Assembly: GCA_020636155.1 (NCBI GenBank)
Contig: JACJYM010000001.1
Coordinates: forward strand, 310,001 to 374,000
Source: Lewinellaceae bacterium
GTDB lineage: Bacteria; Bacteroidota; Bacteroidia; Chitinophagales; Saprospiraceae
Length of the DNA stretch: 64,000 nt
Direction: 5' to 3'
The notes beneath the pieces are model-generated. The model saw only the letters and a program-made list of their open reading frames with translations, had not been told where the DNA came from and searched no databases. The position numbers and the translations under genes are program-made. Each line of letters opens with the position of its first letter. Within the stretch, counting starts at the first letter, position 1. This document shows, piece after piece, positions 25,450-35,711 of the stretch.

Positions 25450-27921
25450 GTGAATATATTCAGCTTGGCATATTGTCTCGTACTTTTAATTTTCCTACCG
25501 GTGGTTGGTATGGGACAGGTGTCTGGAAAAATTGTGGATATCGAGGGTTCTCCTTTGGCATTTGCGAGTATTTATATAGAAAACTCTTCTTCCGGCACCT
25601 TTTCAAATCAAAATGGAGAGTACAAACTTGATCTTTCGATACCAGGAAATTATACCATTAACTGTGCTTATGTAGGCTACGAAACCGAGTCTATAAATAT
25701 CAATATCAAAGATTTGTCACAACCAAAAACCGTTAATTTTCAACTCAAAGAGGCGAGTTATGTCATTTCTGCAATAATGGTGAATGCCGATGCCGAAGAT
25801 CCTGCATATGCAATCATGAGAAATGTCATCAAATACAAAAACAAGAATAACCCCGAGTCCTTGGATTTTCAAAATGACTTGTATATCAAAGGGGTTTTAA
25901 AATTGATTGATGCCCCAGAAAAGTTTTTAAATCAAAATATAGGTGATTTGGATGGATTGCTGGATTCCACAAGAAACGCCATTTTATATCTGAGTGAGTC
26001 AAAGGCAAAAATCCGGCATCGGGCTCCTAGACAGTGGAAAGAGGAAATATATGCAGGAAAGACCAGTGGCAGCCAGATAGACCTCACGATGAACAATTAT
26101 TCTCTGACCAAAATCAACTACTATAATAATTATATAGAACTAGAACGAACCCTAGTATCACCACTGAATGACCATGCATTTGACCATTATCGATTTAGGT
26201 ATGATGGGTCTGTGGTAAACAATGGCAGATTAACGCATAAAATCGCCATTCTTCCAAAATCAAATGGCAGTCCTTGTTTTAAGGGATATCTTTTTATTGA
26301 CGACCGTTCCTATGCATTGACATCTCTCGACCTCAAGATTAATGATGGATTCAATTATGACAGCTTTTTAGACTCCTTAAATGTCAAACAAGTCTTCATG
26401 CCTTGGTCTAATACCTATGTCGTCAAGGACCAAACTTCGAGCATATATGCCCATTTTTTTGCTTTTAAAGCCAGCGGTTATATGGTTTATTCCTTTTCAG
26501 ACTATGAAGTATTACCTTCATCGTATCAATTTGATGAAAATGTATTAATACACCAACCCCAAAGTATTGACCAATCAGAATTGTATTGGGATAGTATCAG
26601 ACCTGTACCGTTATTAATCGAGGAGAAAAAGGACTATGTCAAAAGAGATTCTTTGTATATCATTAGAAATTCAAAATCATATCTGGATTCCTTAGATTCG
26701 AAATCAAATGCCTTTCATTGGTACAATCCTATCACAGGATATACTTGGAATAACTCATTCGAGCATAAACAACTTTCATTTTCGTCATTGCTTACTGCGT
26801 TTCAATTCAATGCCATTGAGGGATGGAATATCAACTATAACCTCGATTACGAAAAAGCCAATAAAAATTATGATAAAGTATTCGCTCTCAGTATCACTCC
26901 ACGTTACGGTTTTGCGGATAAGAAATTTAAGTTCTCACTTGAAGTTCAGTACAAATTTAATAAAATGGATAGAGGCAGGGTTAAATTCAGTGCCGGAAAT
27001 AATTATCAAAATTTTTATAACGAAACAAGTTTCTTCAGTGCATGGAACACTTTTTACAGCCTATTTTATAAAGATAATGAGTCTAAATGGTATCAATCAA
27101 AGTATGCACAAATTGATTATTCTAATGAAATCACCAATAATTTGTATGTCAATTTTAGGGTCAAGTACGAACAGCGTAATACGTTAAAAGTCAATACAAA
27201 TTATTCTTTTTTTTATAAGAATGACGAATATGAAAGTAATGATTTTCCATCCACTAAAGATGTAAATGAAGAGGTCGTGACTCATGGAGGACTACTTTAC
27301 AGGGTTTCATTTAAGTACCGTCCATTTATCAAAGTGTATCAATTCGGCAATTTTAAGAGCAAAGTAAGCGGCGGATGGCCAACTTTTAAGGTACAGTATG
27401 AACAAGGCATTCCATTGGTGAGTGGTGATGTTGATTTTTCAAAAATCAGAATGGGAATATCTTGGGATCAGATAAATTTAAAACTATGGGGATATACCGT
27501 CTTTAATGTGACGTATGGTTTGTTCTTGCATCGAGATTTAAGTAGTTTTGTTGATCGTTTTCATTTTGGTGCCAGCCAAAATGGAGTATATAACATCCAA
27601 AATGAAAATGCCACTTTTCTGAATATGCCACAATACAAATTCAGTACTAATCAAAATTATTTAGAAATTCACCTTCAGCAGCATTTTAATGGATACATCA
27701 TGGATATGATTCCTTATCTTAGAGACCTTGATCTAAAATTTGTTGTAGGTACTTCTTATCTTAATCGTACCTTAGATAGTGACTATCTCGAATGGAATCT
27801 CGGCATTGAAAACATAGGAATCGGCCCGATTAAATTTTTACGAGTGGATTATGTGTGGCAGTATGACTCTCGCAAACTATTCAACTCAGGTTTTAACTTT
27901 GGATTCTTATTGAATTTGTAA
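25450..27921 (+). CDS. DUF5686 outer-membrane protein with carboxypeptidase-like regulatory domain
   Basis: The 823-residue protein starts at a GTG with a signal peptide (LAYCLVLLIFLPVVGMGQ). Residues about 20-105 form a CarboxypepD_reg-like domain (VSGKIVDIEGSPLAFASIYI). The rest matches the DUF5686 family of Bacteroidota, predicted to end in a large outer-membrane barrel closing with FNSGFNFGFLLNL. Its role is unknown; envelope localisation is well supported. Confidence 0.85.
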   Translation: MNIFSLAYCLVLLIFLPVVGMGQVSGKIVDIEGSPLAFASIYIENSSSGTFSNQNGEYKLDLSIPGNYTINCAYVGYETESININIKDLSQPKTVNFQLKEASYVISAIMVNADAEDPAYAIMRNVIKYKNKNNPESLDFQNDLYIKGVLKLIDAPEKFLNQNIGDLDGLLDSTRNAILYLSESKAKIRHRAPRQWKEEIYAGKTSGSQIDLTMNNYSLTKINYYNNYIELERTLVSPLNDHAFDHYRFRYDGSVVNNGRLTHKIAILPKSNGSPCFKGYLFIDDRSYALTSLDLKINDGFNYDSFLDSLNVKQVFMPWSNTYVVKDQTSSIYAHFFAFKASGYMVYSFSDYEVLPSSYQFDENVLIHQPQSIDQSELYWDSIRPVPLLIEEKKDYVKRDSLYIIRNSKSYLDSLDSKSNAFHWYNPITGYTWNNSFEHKQLSFSSLLTAFQFNAIEGWNINYNLDYEKANKNYDKVFALSITPRYGFADKKFKFSLEVQYKFNKMDRGRVKFSAGNNYQNFYNETSFFSAWNTFYSLFYKDNESKWYQSKYAQIDYSNEITNNLYVNFRVKYEQRNTLKVNTNYSFFYKNDEYESNDFPSTKDVNEEVVTHGGLLYRVSFKYRPFIKVYQFGNFKSKVSGGWPTFKVQYEQGIPLVSGDVDFSKIRMGISWDQINLKLWGYTVFNVTYGLFLHRDLSSFVDRFHFGASQNGVYNIQNENATFLNMPQYKFSTNQNYLEIHLQQHFNGYIMDMIPYLRDLDLKFVVGTSYLNRTLDSDYLEWNLGIENIGIGPIKFLRVDYVWQYDSRKLFNSGFNFGFLLNL

Positions 27922-27965
27922 CTTGCATCTTATAAACATTCAACTTCTTCATTAAAACAAGAACA

Positions 27966-29339
27966 TTGGCAAAGACGAAAACAGTATTTTTTTGCAGTAA
28001 TTGTGGTGCCGAGTCCCCAAAATGGGTCGGAAAATGTCCATCCTGCGGCGAATGGAACACCTATGTAGAAGAAACCGTAGTCAAGGCGAATACCACCGAA
28101 AAAAACACCTTAAGAAAGTCAAAAAAACCGAAACCAATACCCATTTCCATTGACTCCATCGAAAGTGGAAATACCCTGAGATATAAGACCGGAAGTAAAG
28201 AACTCGACCGAGTGTTGGGTGGTGGATTAGTACCTGGAAGCATAATTCTGGTAGGCGGACACCCCGGCATAGGAAAGTCCACACTCTTATTGCAATTGGC
28301 TCTGCATCAAAGGAAAACCGTACTATACGTTTCGGGCGAAGAAAGTGCCGAACAGATAAAAATGAGAGCCCTAAGAATCAATAAATCCAATCCTGAATGT
28401 CTCATATACAATGAAACCGATGTCTCAGAAATCGTCAAGCAAGCTGACCAGCTTTCACCCAGTATATTGATCGTCGATTCCATTCAGACGGTGACGAGTC
28501 CTTTCATAGATTCGGCGGCTGGGAGTGTCTCACAAGTAAGAGAATGTACCGCAGAACTCCAGCGATTTGCCAAGGATACCAATATTCCGACATTCATCAT
28601 TGGACATATCACGAAAGAAGGTGGAATAGCTGGGCCAAAAGTACTCGAACATATCGTCGATGTGGTATTGCAATTTGAAGGAGACCAACATTACAGTTAT
28701 CGGATTTTAAGATCTCTGAAAAACAGGTTTGGTTCAACTGACGAGTTGGGTATCTATGCCATGGAGAGTACCGGAATGAGAGAAATAGACAATCCCTCAG
28801 AGCTATTGCTCTCCCAGAATCCGGAGGAATCAAGTGGAAATGCCATTGCTGCAACGCTAGAAGGGTTGAGACCATTGATGATCGAGACTCAGGCCTTAGT
28901 CAGTACGGCCATATATGGTACACCGCAGAGGTCGGCCACGGGTTTTGACTTGAGAAGGTTGTCGATGTTGCTCGCTGTATTGGAAAAAAGAGGTGGATTT
29001 ATGTTTGGTCAGAAAGACGTCTTTCTCAACATGGCAGGAGGGATCAAAGTCTCGGACCCGGCCATTGACCTCGCCGTGATTACCTCTTTGATATCCTCGC
29101 TTGAAGATATTTCTGTCTCTAAAAAATGGTGCTTTGCAGGCGAAGTAGGTCTCTCGGGCGAGATACGTCCGGTGAGCAGAGTAGAGCAACGGATTCAGGA
29201 GGCTGATAGATTGGGCTTTGAGAAAATATTCATCTCAAAGTACAATACCAAGGCGCCATCAAAGAATAAAGAAAAAATTAAAATTGTTCAACTCGCCAAA
29301 GTGGAAGACCTTTTGGAAGAAGTATTTTCAATATATTAA
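27966..29339 (+). CDS. radA: DNA repair protein RadA
   Basis: The 457-residue protein starts at a TTG (27966). It has the zinc finger with C10, C13, C24 and C27, the RecA-like ATPase with Walker A GGHPGIGKSTLL (K104), the RadA-specific KNRFG motif, and a Lon-like C-terminal domain (SGEIRPVSRVEQRIQEADRL). It is a branch-migration helicase of recombination. It begins 44 bases after the DUF5686 gene. Confidence 0.95.
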   Translation: MAKTKTVFFCSNCGAESPKWVGKCPSCGEWNTYVEETVVKANTTEKNTLRKSKKPKPIPISIDSIESGNTLRYKTGSKELDRVLGGGLVPGSIILVGGHPGIGKSTLLLQLALHQRKTVLYVSGEESAEQIKMRALRINKSNPECLIYNETDVSEIVKQADQLSPSILIVDSIQTVTSPFIDSAAGSVSQVRECTAELQRFAKDTNIPTFIIGHITKEGGIAGPKVLEHIVDVVLQFEGDQHYSYRILRSLKNRFGSTDELGIYAMESTGMREIDNPSELLLSQNPEESSGNAIAATLEGLRPLMIETQALVSTAIYGTPQRSATGFDLRRLSMLLAVLEKRGGFMFGQKDVFLNMAGGIKVSDPAIDLAVITSLISSLEDISVSKKWCFAGEVGLSGEIRPVSRVEQRIQEADRLGFEKIFISKYNTKAPSKNKEKIKIVQLAKVEDLLEEVFSIY

Positions 29340-29367
29340 TATTCAACAAAATTCAATTTTTTTTTGA

Positions 29368-31326
29368 ATGATAAAGAAGCTCTTTAAAACACGGTTTTCA
29401 CTCTATTTCGCATCCATATTTATGTACACTGGATTAAGTACAATATTGAGAGTGGTGTTATTGAGCCAAAGTTTTTCAGGAATTTCGAGTTCTCCACTGG
29501 AATTTTTAAAAATTTTTTTAATCGGATTTTATTTTGATTTTGCAGAAGCACTCATCATTTATCTTCCTTATCTGACTTATTTGATACTTTTTCCAAAAAA
29601 ATTGATTGGAGGCAAAATAGACATTATAATGACCTACTTCATTTTTTCGTTGACCTTATTCTTGGTACTATTCGGACTCATGGGAGAAATACCTTTTTGG
29701 GATGAATTTCATGCCCGATACAATTTCATAGCCGTCGATTATCTCATATACACGTATGAAGTGGTACAAAACATCAATGAATCTTATCCAATTCCATGGA
29801 TACTGACCATACTTATTACCATGATTGCACTGATTATTTTTGCGTTTAGAAAATGGGGGATATTCACAAGTACATATAGCAAGCAAGATGGTATCAGCAG
29901 CAGATTAAAAATGGCTTTTATTCCATTGATAATCAGTTTTATATCGATAAAATATGTCAATAATGATCAAGGGAACTGGAGTGAAAATAGATTTAATAAT
30001 GAGCTCAGTAAAAACGGTGAATTGTCATTTTTCGCCGCTTTTCGTTCCAATCAGTTAGACTATAACCAATTTTATAAAAAAATAAATTCCGAGGAAGCCA
30101 TTGGTATACTTGATAAAGACCTGAGCTGTAAAAACACACATTTTAATCTCAATTCTGTGGACCCAATTGAACGAAAAATAACGGATTCCTTAGACGAAAT
30201 TCACCCAAACATCGTCCTTATCACAATCGAAAGTTTGAGTGCTGAGTTTTTAGGTTGTTTTGGCAATCAGCAAAACCTCACACCTTTTATGGACTCGCTT
30301 TCCACCCAATCGATTTTTTTCTCCAATCTTTATGCGACCGGCACGAGAACCGTCAGAGGGATGGAAGCACTGACCTTATGTGTACCTCCTACACCGGGTC
30401 ATAGTATCGTGAGGAGACCCAATAATGAAAATTTATATTCCATCGCTTCTGTTCTCCGTGATAAGGACTATTCCTTGAGTTTTTTGTATGGTGGCGACGG
30501 GTATTTTGACAACATGAATTATTTTTTTGGTAGTCAAGGCTTTAAAATAGTTGATCGAAACCGAGGCAACCCATTATCTGACAACATCGACATCAAAAGA
30601 CAAAATATTCCTGATGAGGAGGTGAGCTTTGAAAATGCATGGGGTGTCTGCGATCAAGACATCTATTTTCAATCTTTGAAAGAAGCGGATGAGAATTACG
30701 CAAATGGGAAAAGGTTTTTTCAGTTTATCATGACCACCTCTAATCACAGACCCTTCACCTATCCCTCTGATAGCTCCATTTTAAATCATAAAAACCGAGA
30801 CGGGGCTGTCAATTATACGGACTTTGCTTTGAAAGAATTCATTCAAAATGCAAAATCAAGACCTTGGTTTGCCAATACAGTGTTCGTCATCGTGGCAGAT
30901 CACTGTGCCAGCAGTGCCGGAAAATGGGAATTAAACATCGACAAACATCACATTCCTGCATTCATATTTAACCTAAAAGAAGAAAGTCGACGAGTGACTG
31001 ATTTATGTTCACAAATCGATCTCATGCCCACACTTTTTGGATACTTGCATTGGTCGTATGACAGCCGATTTTTCGGAATGGATGTAAATCAAATGGATCA
31101 ATATAAGACGAGAGCTTTCATTGCCAATTATCGTACACTAGGATTTCTAAAGGGCAATATACTCACCCAACTCAATGACAAACAGGAAGTAAAACAATTT
31201 GACTGGAATTCAGAAACGAATGATTTGCAACTATTGGAATCTAATGTTGATTCCCTTCAAAAATTATGTATTTCCTATTATCAAGTCGCCTCTCAACGAT
31301 TTAAAGAAGGGGTAATGAAAGATTAA
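29368..31326 (+). CDS. LTA synthase-like membrane sulfatase-fold protein
   Basis: The 652-residue protein has about five membrane segments in the first 200 residues, then an extracytoplasmic alkaline-phosphatase-like domain. Sequence marks are LITIESLSAEFLGCFGN, GTRTVRGMEALTL (the catalytic threonine region) and FVIVADHCAS. Such proteins transfer phosphoglycerol or phosphoethanolamine to envelope glycans. The exact donor and acceptor cannot be read from sequence. It starts 28 bases after radA. Confidence 0.88.
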   Translation: MIKKLFKTRFSLYFASIFMYTGLSTILRVVLLSQSFSGISSSPLEFLKIFLIGFYFDFAEALIIYLPYLTYLILFPKKLIGGKIDIIMTYFIFSLTLFLVLFGLMGEIPFWDEFHARYNFIAVDYLIYTYEVVQNINESYPIPWILTILITMIALIIFAFRKWGIFTSTYSKQDGISSRLKMAFIPLIISFISIKYVNNDQGNWSENRFNNELSKNGELSFFAAFRSNQLDYNQFYKKINSEEAIGILDKDLSCKNTHFNLNSVDPIERKITDSLDEIHPNIVLITIESLSAEFLGCFGNQQNLTPFMDSLSTQSIFFSNLYATGTRTVRGMEALTLCVPPTPGHSIVRRPNNENLYSIASVLRDKDYSLSFLYGGDGYFDNMNYFFGSQGFKIVDRNRGNPLSDNIDIKRQNIPDEEVSFENAWGVCDQDIYFQSLKEADENYANGKRFFQFIMTTSNHRPFTYPSDSSILNHKNRDGAVNYTDFALKEFIQNAKSRPWFANTVFVIVADHCASSAGKWELNIDKHHIPAFIFNLKEESRRVTDLCSQIDLMPTLFGYLHWSYDSRFFGMDVNQMDQYKTRAFIANYRTLGFLKGNILTQLNDKQEVKQFDWNSETNDLQLLESNVDSLQKLCISYYQVASQRFKEGVMKD

Positions 31327-31503
31327 TGATGAAAATCGTATAATGGATTCTGATTTAATTATCCAAGAAGACAATTTTTAGAATTTTTACTGAAAATTGA
31401 ACTGTCATTCAGAGTGAACAAAATGATCAAAACCAAAATTTGGCATATTTTTTGACTAACTAAAGTTGACAAGAATTTTTTTTTACTATAAACTACTATA
31501 ACA

Positions 31504-33216
31504 ATGAAAGTCATTAAAAAAATAACTTACATTACTTCTTTAATTCTATTCCTAAACTCATGCGCAAAAGATGACAAACTTGCGAATTTAGATGAAAGTA
31601 ATTTAGATAAAAATGAAATTTTCGCACGAAGCTCAAGCAATACTACCGATTATCTTGAATTTGAACAAGCTTTTAACGTCAAACAATCATCAATTTCAAA
31701 AGATACACTAGACTGGTTTAATCCCTTAAAATATGATATAGATATATCTTCTGCATTGTATACTCAATATTTTGGTGCCCCATCCATTATTTGTAATACT
31801 TTAAATAGTCCTTTCCAATATACAAAATTAGTTAGGAATCAAATATTAATTCTGAAGAATTCAGATAATTCCTTCAATATTTATAATTTATTTTATATTG
31901 CAAACAATCAATACTATAATGATAAAGGTTTTGAACCACGTATGGTAAATTTTACTGGGAAAGTTATTCAGTCCACGAAATTAAATGAGTTTAATAATCT
32001 ATTCCTTTTTAGTGATGGAGATGTTACCAGCACAGGTGGTGATTTTCAGGCTCGCGAAATAATACCTGATGACACTTTTGATAACGGTGGGTGTTGTTGT
32101 GGAGCACAGTGTGGTGGAAAAAATTGTGGACCATGTAATGGTTCTGGATCTGGAGGCACTCCTGGAATTAGTATTCCAGGGGGTAGTTATAATTCACCAG
32201 GTTGGAATGGTGGATGGGGGGATCATTCTGGAGCGGGAGAAGGTGGGAATAATAATTCAGAAGGTGGTAGTGGAGGTCCAGGTGGTACCAACGGGGAGGT
32301 TCCCTCAACTGAAATAGATTGTAAAAATCCTAACGCTTTTTGGACTAAATATGATTCTGCAGTTAAAAAAAATTATATAAATGCATTATCTCAAATTATT
32401 TCTACATACAATATTGTAGCTTGTCATGATCCATTTGCACCTGGAAATCAGGATTGCACAATTACTTATTCTGAAATACTATGCAATGCTGAAGATTCCA
32501 ATTGCTTTCCACCAGATAACAATTCAATACCTTCTGAAAATGATTTTATGGATTGTTTAATGACAGTTCTCACCCCATTAGATAATCCACCAGTTTTACT
32601 TCCCTGCGAAACAGCAATTGATAATTTCAATATTTCATACGGCTTTGATTTTACTCCATTTGAATTGTATTTAATTATTGGAGATTTCGAAGAATCTTGT
32701 GGAGATCAGCAATCTTTTAATGAGGAAGTAAGTCAGAAACTTGCAGAGAAAATGAATGAATGTCTTGAATATGATTTTGTTGGGTGTTTTGAAACTCCAA
32801 ATGGAATATGTCCTGAGTCTTTTAAATTTCAAAATACGGGAGACGGTTATACTTGCGAGGTTAATTCAATAAATTTTAAATATCTTGGAGCATATACCAA
32901 TAATATAAATATTGGTACTTTGTGTATTCAAACAAGTAAAAGAGACGACTCAGGAAATTTAATAACTTCTTATGAAGCCTCAGAATTAATGACCTCGGCA
33001 TGGGATTCAGCCAAAAGTGTTACAAATACAGAGTTTGCAGCTGTCAATCATAATATGACAAATCAGGAATTCAAAAATTTATTCATAGAAAATTTATACA
33101 TTGCCATGAATGTCTATTTTCAAAATACTAATGGTATATCAATTTCAATTTCCAGTGGACCTTGTATCGGTAATATACCTAAATCAAGACCAAAATATTC
33201 AATATTATGTTTTTAA
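31504..33216 (+). CDS. Lipoprotein with Gly/Cys-rich cluster
   Basis: The 570-residue protein has a lipoprotein signal peptide with lipobox LNSCAKDD. A dense cysteine patch near residue 196 (GGCCCGAQCGGKNCGPC) runs into a glycine/serine-rich linker of about 65 residues, followed by a Cys-rich C-terminal half. I do not recognise a family. The patch could bind metal or form disulfides in the periplasm or at the surface. Base composition is more AT-rich than the flanking radA or glycerate kinase genes, hinting at accessory origin. Confidence 0.7.
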   Translation: MKVIKKITYITSLILFLNSCAKDDKLANLDESNLDKNEIFARSSSNTTDYLEFEQAFNVKQSSISKDTLDWFNPLKYDIDISSALYTQYFGAPSIICNTLNSPFQYTKLVRNQILILKNSDNSFNIYNLFYIANNQYYNDKGFEPRMVNFTGKVIQSTKLNEFNNLFLFSDGDVTSTGGDFQAREIIPDDTFDNGGCCCGAQCGGKNCGPCNGSGSGGTPGISIPGGSYNSPGWNGGWGDHSGAGEGGNNNSEGGSGGPGGTNGEVPSTEIDCKNPNAFWTKYDSAVKKNYINALSQIISTYNIVACHDPFAPGNQDCTITYSEILCNAEDSNCFPPDNNSIPSENDFMDCLMTVLTPLDNPPVLLPCETAIDNFNISYGFDFTPFELYLIIGDFEESCGDQQSFNEEVSQKLAEKMNECLEYDFVGCFETPNGICPESFKFQNTGDGYTCEVNSINFKYLGAYTNNINIGTLCIQTSKRDDSGNLITSYEASELMTSAWDSAKSVTNTEFAAVNHNMTNQEFKNLFIENLYIAMNVYFQNTNGISISISSGPCIGNIPKSRPKYSILCF

Positions 33217-33245
33217 TATTTCAATGCTTAATCTCGCTTACAATA

Positions 33246-33707
33246 ATGAATACTTTTAAAGAATATTTAGAAATTAATAATGATTTTGTTGAATACGCAG
33301 TTACTACAATTGAGAGTGCATTTAATCAGGAATATCATGTATATCATGAAAATATTATTCTTCTAGTTGATAATCAGCATAATATTGAAATTGAAGAATT
33401 GCAGACATATTCAAACATTAAAAATTATGATATTTTTAATACCCAAGATTTAAATTATTCAATAAATAAATTATTGTGCCTCAAAGAAAATACATTGCTA
33501 ATTCATTTTATACCTGGTCATTTTAGTGAAATTAAGCCTTCAGTGTTTATTCCTGATTTAGTTTCATTTACATCAAATATTAATAAATTGCAAAGTGTTA
33601 GAGGTGAATTTTATCCAGAATTTGAAACTATTGCAGACAAAGTAGAATTCAAACCACCTAACACCTTTTTTATTTGTTCATTTGATTTAGATTCATCTTC
33701 CGAATAA
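33246..33707 (+). CDS. Hypothetical protein
   Basis: The frame is open from 33207, but that start would overlap the lipoprotein gene and encode an unlikely N-terminus. ATG 33246 gives a 153-residue acidic protein (MNTFKEYLEINNDFVEYAVT) without signal peptide or membrane segments. No family is recognised. It is AT-rich like the lipoprotein gene upstream and probably belongs with it. Confidence 0.55.
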   Translation: MNTFKEYLEINNDFVEYAVTTIESAFNQEYHVYHENIILLVDNQHNIEIEELQTYSNIKNYDIFNTQDLNYSINKLLCLKENTLLIHFIPGHFSEIKPSVFIPDLVSFTSNINKLQSVRGEFYPEFETIADKVEFKPPNTFFICSFDLDSSSE

Positions 33708-33868
33708 TAAAATTGAGGACGATTTCAATTTATCAAATTACAAACAAGTTTTTCGGGCTGTTCTTTCCATAGTTTTGAAAAACATCTTGAATCTAATGGA
33801 TTGACTTAAAAGAAAATCTTTTGATTTGAAATATGAGAAGTGAATGCTGGTAATCAAATTACAGTATA

Positions 33869-34999
33869 TTGAAAATATTAATTGCTCCGGACAAATTCAA
33901 AGGTTCTCTATCCGCCGAAAAAGTATGCGAGGCTCTTGCCGAAGGCATCCGAATGGTTCTGCCTCATGCTTCGATTGTCTCTCATCCGATGGCAGATGGA
34001 GGGGATGGCAGTTTAGATATTCTCAAGAAATATATAGAATTGACCCCAGTGGCCTGTCTTTCATACGACCCATTGATGAGACCCATCAAGACGGAGTATT
34101 ATGTAAATGACGACACGGCATACATCGAACTGGCGAGTTGTTCCGGTTATGTCCTTTTGAGCACAGAAGAAAGAAACCCAATGTGGACGACGAGTTTTGG
34201 AACGGGGGTCTTAATCAAACATGCCATAGAAATTACAAAAGCCAATAAGATTTATCTTTTTATTGGCGGTAGTGCCACCAATGATGCTGGTATAGGAATT
34301 GCCAATGCTCTCGGTTACAAATTCTATGACTCGGATTACCATGAACTAAAGCCGATAGGTGCTAACCTACCAAAAATAGTTAAAATCGACCAATCTAACT
34401 ACCTGAAAATGCAATCGTCATTTTCAATTTTTGCGATCTGCGACGTACAAAATCCATTTTACGGATCACAAGGAGCAGCCTATATGTATGCTCGTCAGAA
34501 AGGTGCAAATGATGAAGAAATAAAATTGCTAGATACAGGTCTGAAAAATATTTCTGAGGTCATCGAGAAGGATTTAATGGTTTCAATAGCTAATATTCCC
34601 GGCTCAGGTGCCGCAGGCGGAATCGGCGGTGGCATGATGGCTTTTTCTAATGCAAAGCATATCTCTGGCAGCCAATTTATGGTGAATCAAACCCGGCTGG
34701 AGGATGAAATAAAAGACGTTCAACTAATCATAAGTGGAGAAGGCAAACTTGATGATCAGAGTCTGTATGGAAAATTGCCATCCGCCATGTCGATACTTGC
34801 ACGGGATAATCACATTCCCTTTGCTTGTGTCTGCGGTATCGATGAAATGTCTCAGGAAGCAAAAAAGAAGCTCAATATAATCGATACGGTCGCATTGGTT
34901 GATATTGCACCTAATATTCAAAATGCGATAACTCAGCCCGAGAAATATCTCAAAATGGCTGCCGAAAAACTAATCAGAAACTTTATTTCTAGGAATTGA
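33869..34999 (+). CDS. glxK: Glycerate kinase (GlxK/GarK type)
   Basis: The 376-residue protein starts at TTG 33869, reading MKILIAPDKFKGSLSAEKV, the classic N-terminus of the family; GGSATNDAGIGIANALGYKF and SGAAGGIGGGMMAF are further signatures. It phosphorylates D-glycerate with ATP. Its stop codon lies inside the end of the convergent tcdA gene (11-bp overlap). Confidence 0.93.
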   Translation: MKILIAPDKFKGSLSAEKVCEALAEGIRMVLPHASIVSHPMADGGDGSLDILKKYIELTPVACLSYDPLMRPIKTEYYVNDDTAYIELASCSGYVLLSTEERNPMWTTSFGTGVLIKHAIEITKANKIYLFIGGSATNDAGIGIANALGYKFYDSDYHELKPIGANLPKIVKIDQSNYLKMQSSFSIFAICDVQNPFYGSQGAAYMYARQKGANDEEIKLLDTGLKNISEVIEKDLMVSIANIPGSGAAGGIGGGMMAFSNAKHISGSQFMVNQTRLEDEIKDVQLIISGEGKLDDQSLYGKLPSAMSILARDNHIPFACVCGIDEMSQEAKKKLNIIDTVALVDIAPNIQNAITQPEKYLKMAAEKLIRNFISRN

Positions 35000-35711
35000 T
35001 CAACTTCCTAATGACATAAGCCGCCATCGTCATACCAAACATGGCGGGCATGTAAGAAATCGTTCCATAGTAGGATCGCTTGTAATTGGCACCATCGGTA
35101 AGTGCCAGGCTGTGCTTTGCTTGAATCTCTTCAGAGTAAACCGTCGTGACACCATCTTTTACCCCTTTGCGTTTCAGCATTTTTTTCAATTGTTGTGAAA
35201 ACTTACACTCTCGGGTTTTAGAAATGTCAGCAATCTTTATTTTTGAAGGATCCAATTTTCCTCCGGCACCCATTGCAGAAATCGATCGTAATTTTAATGC
35301 TCTGGCAAGCAAAATAAAACTCAATTTTGGTTTGATACTGTCAATACAATCCATAACAAAATCAAATTCCTTGGTCAGTAGTAATGTCCTGACGGCCTCA
35401 GGCTCCAAAAACTCGGGATACACCTTAATTTCAATTTTGGCATTGATATCCCTAAATCTCTCGGCTAGCAATTCCGCCTTATTTCGGCCTATTGTTGAGT
35501 CTAAGGCTTGCAACTGCCTATTTTTATTACTTATCTCTACGTCATCACCATCGACGATACTTAGCTTGCCGACACCGGCTCTTACCAGACATTCTGCGGC
35601 ATAGCTTCCTACCCCACCTAGCCCTACAACCAAAACATGGGCATTGGCAAGTTTGGTCATTGCATCAGATCCCAAGAGCAATTCTGTCCGTTGTTTCCAC
35701 TCCTCCATCAA
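34989..35711 (-). CDS. tcdA: tRNA threonylcarbamoyladenosine dehydratase
   Basis: The 240-residue E1-like protein starts QRTELLLGSDAMTKLANAHV and has the nucleotide-binding VVGLGGVGSYAAECLVRAG (about residues 27-45) and VDGDDVEISNKNRQLQAL. VFDVIDSI-type catalytic segment appears as VMDCIDSIKPK. It cyclises t6A37 to ct6A. The start overlaps the tatD stop by 4 bases, so the two are co-translated. Confidence 0.93.
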   Translation of the reverse strand: MMEEWKQRTELLLGSDAMTKLANAHVLVVGLGGVGSYAAECLVRAGVGKLSIVDGDDVEISNKNRQLQALDSTIGRNKAELLAERFRDINAKIEIKVYPEFLEPEAVRTLLLTKEFDFVMDCIDSIKPKLSFILLARALKLRSISAMGAGGKLDPSKIKIADISKTRECKFSQQLKKMLKRKGVKDGVTTVYSEEIQAKHSLALTDGANYKRSYYGTISYMPAMFGMTMAAYVIRKLINS

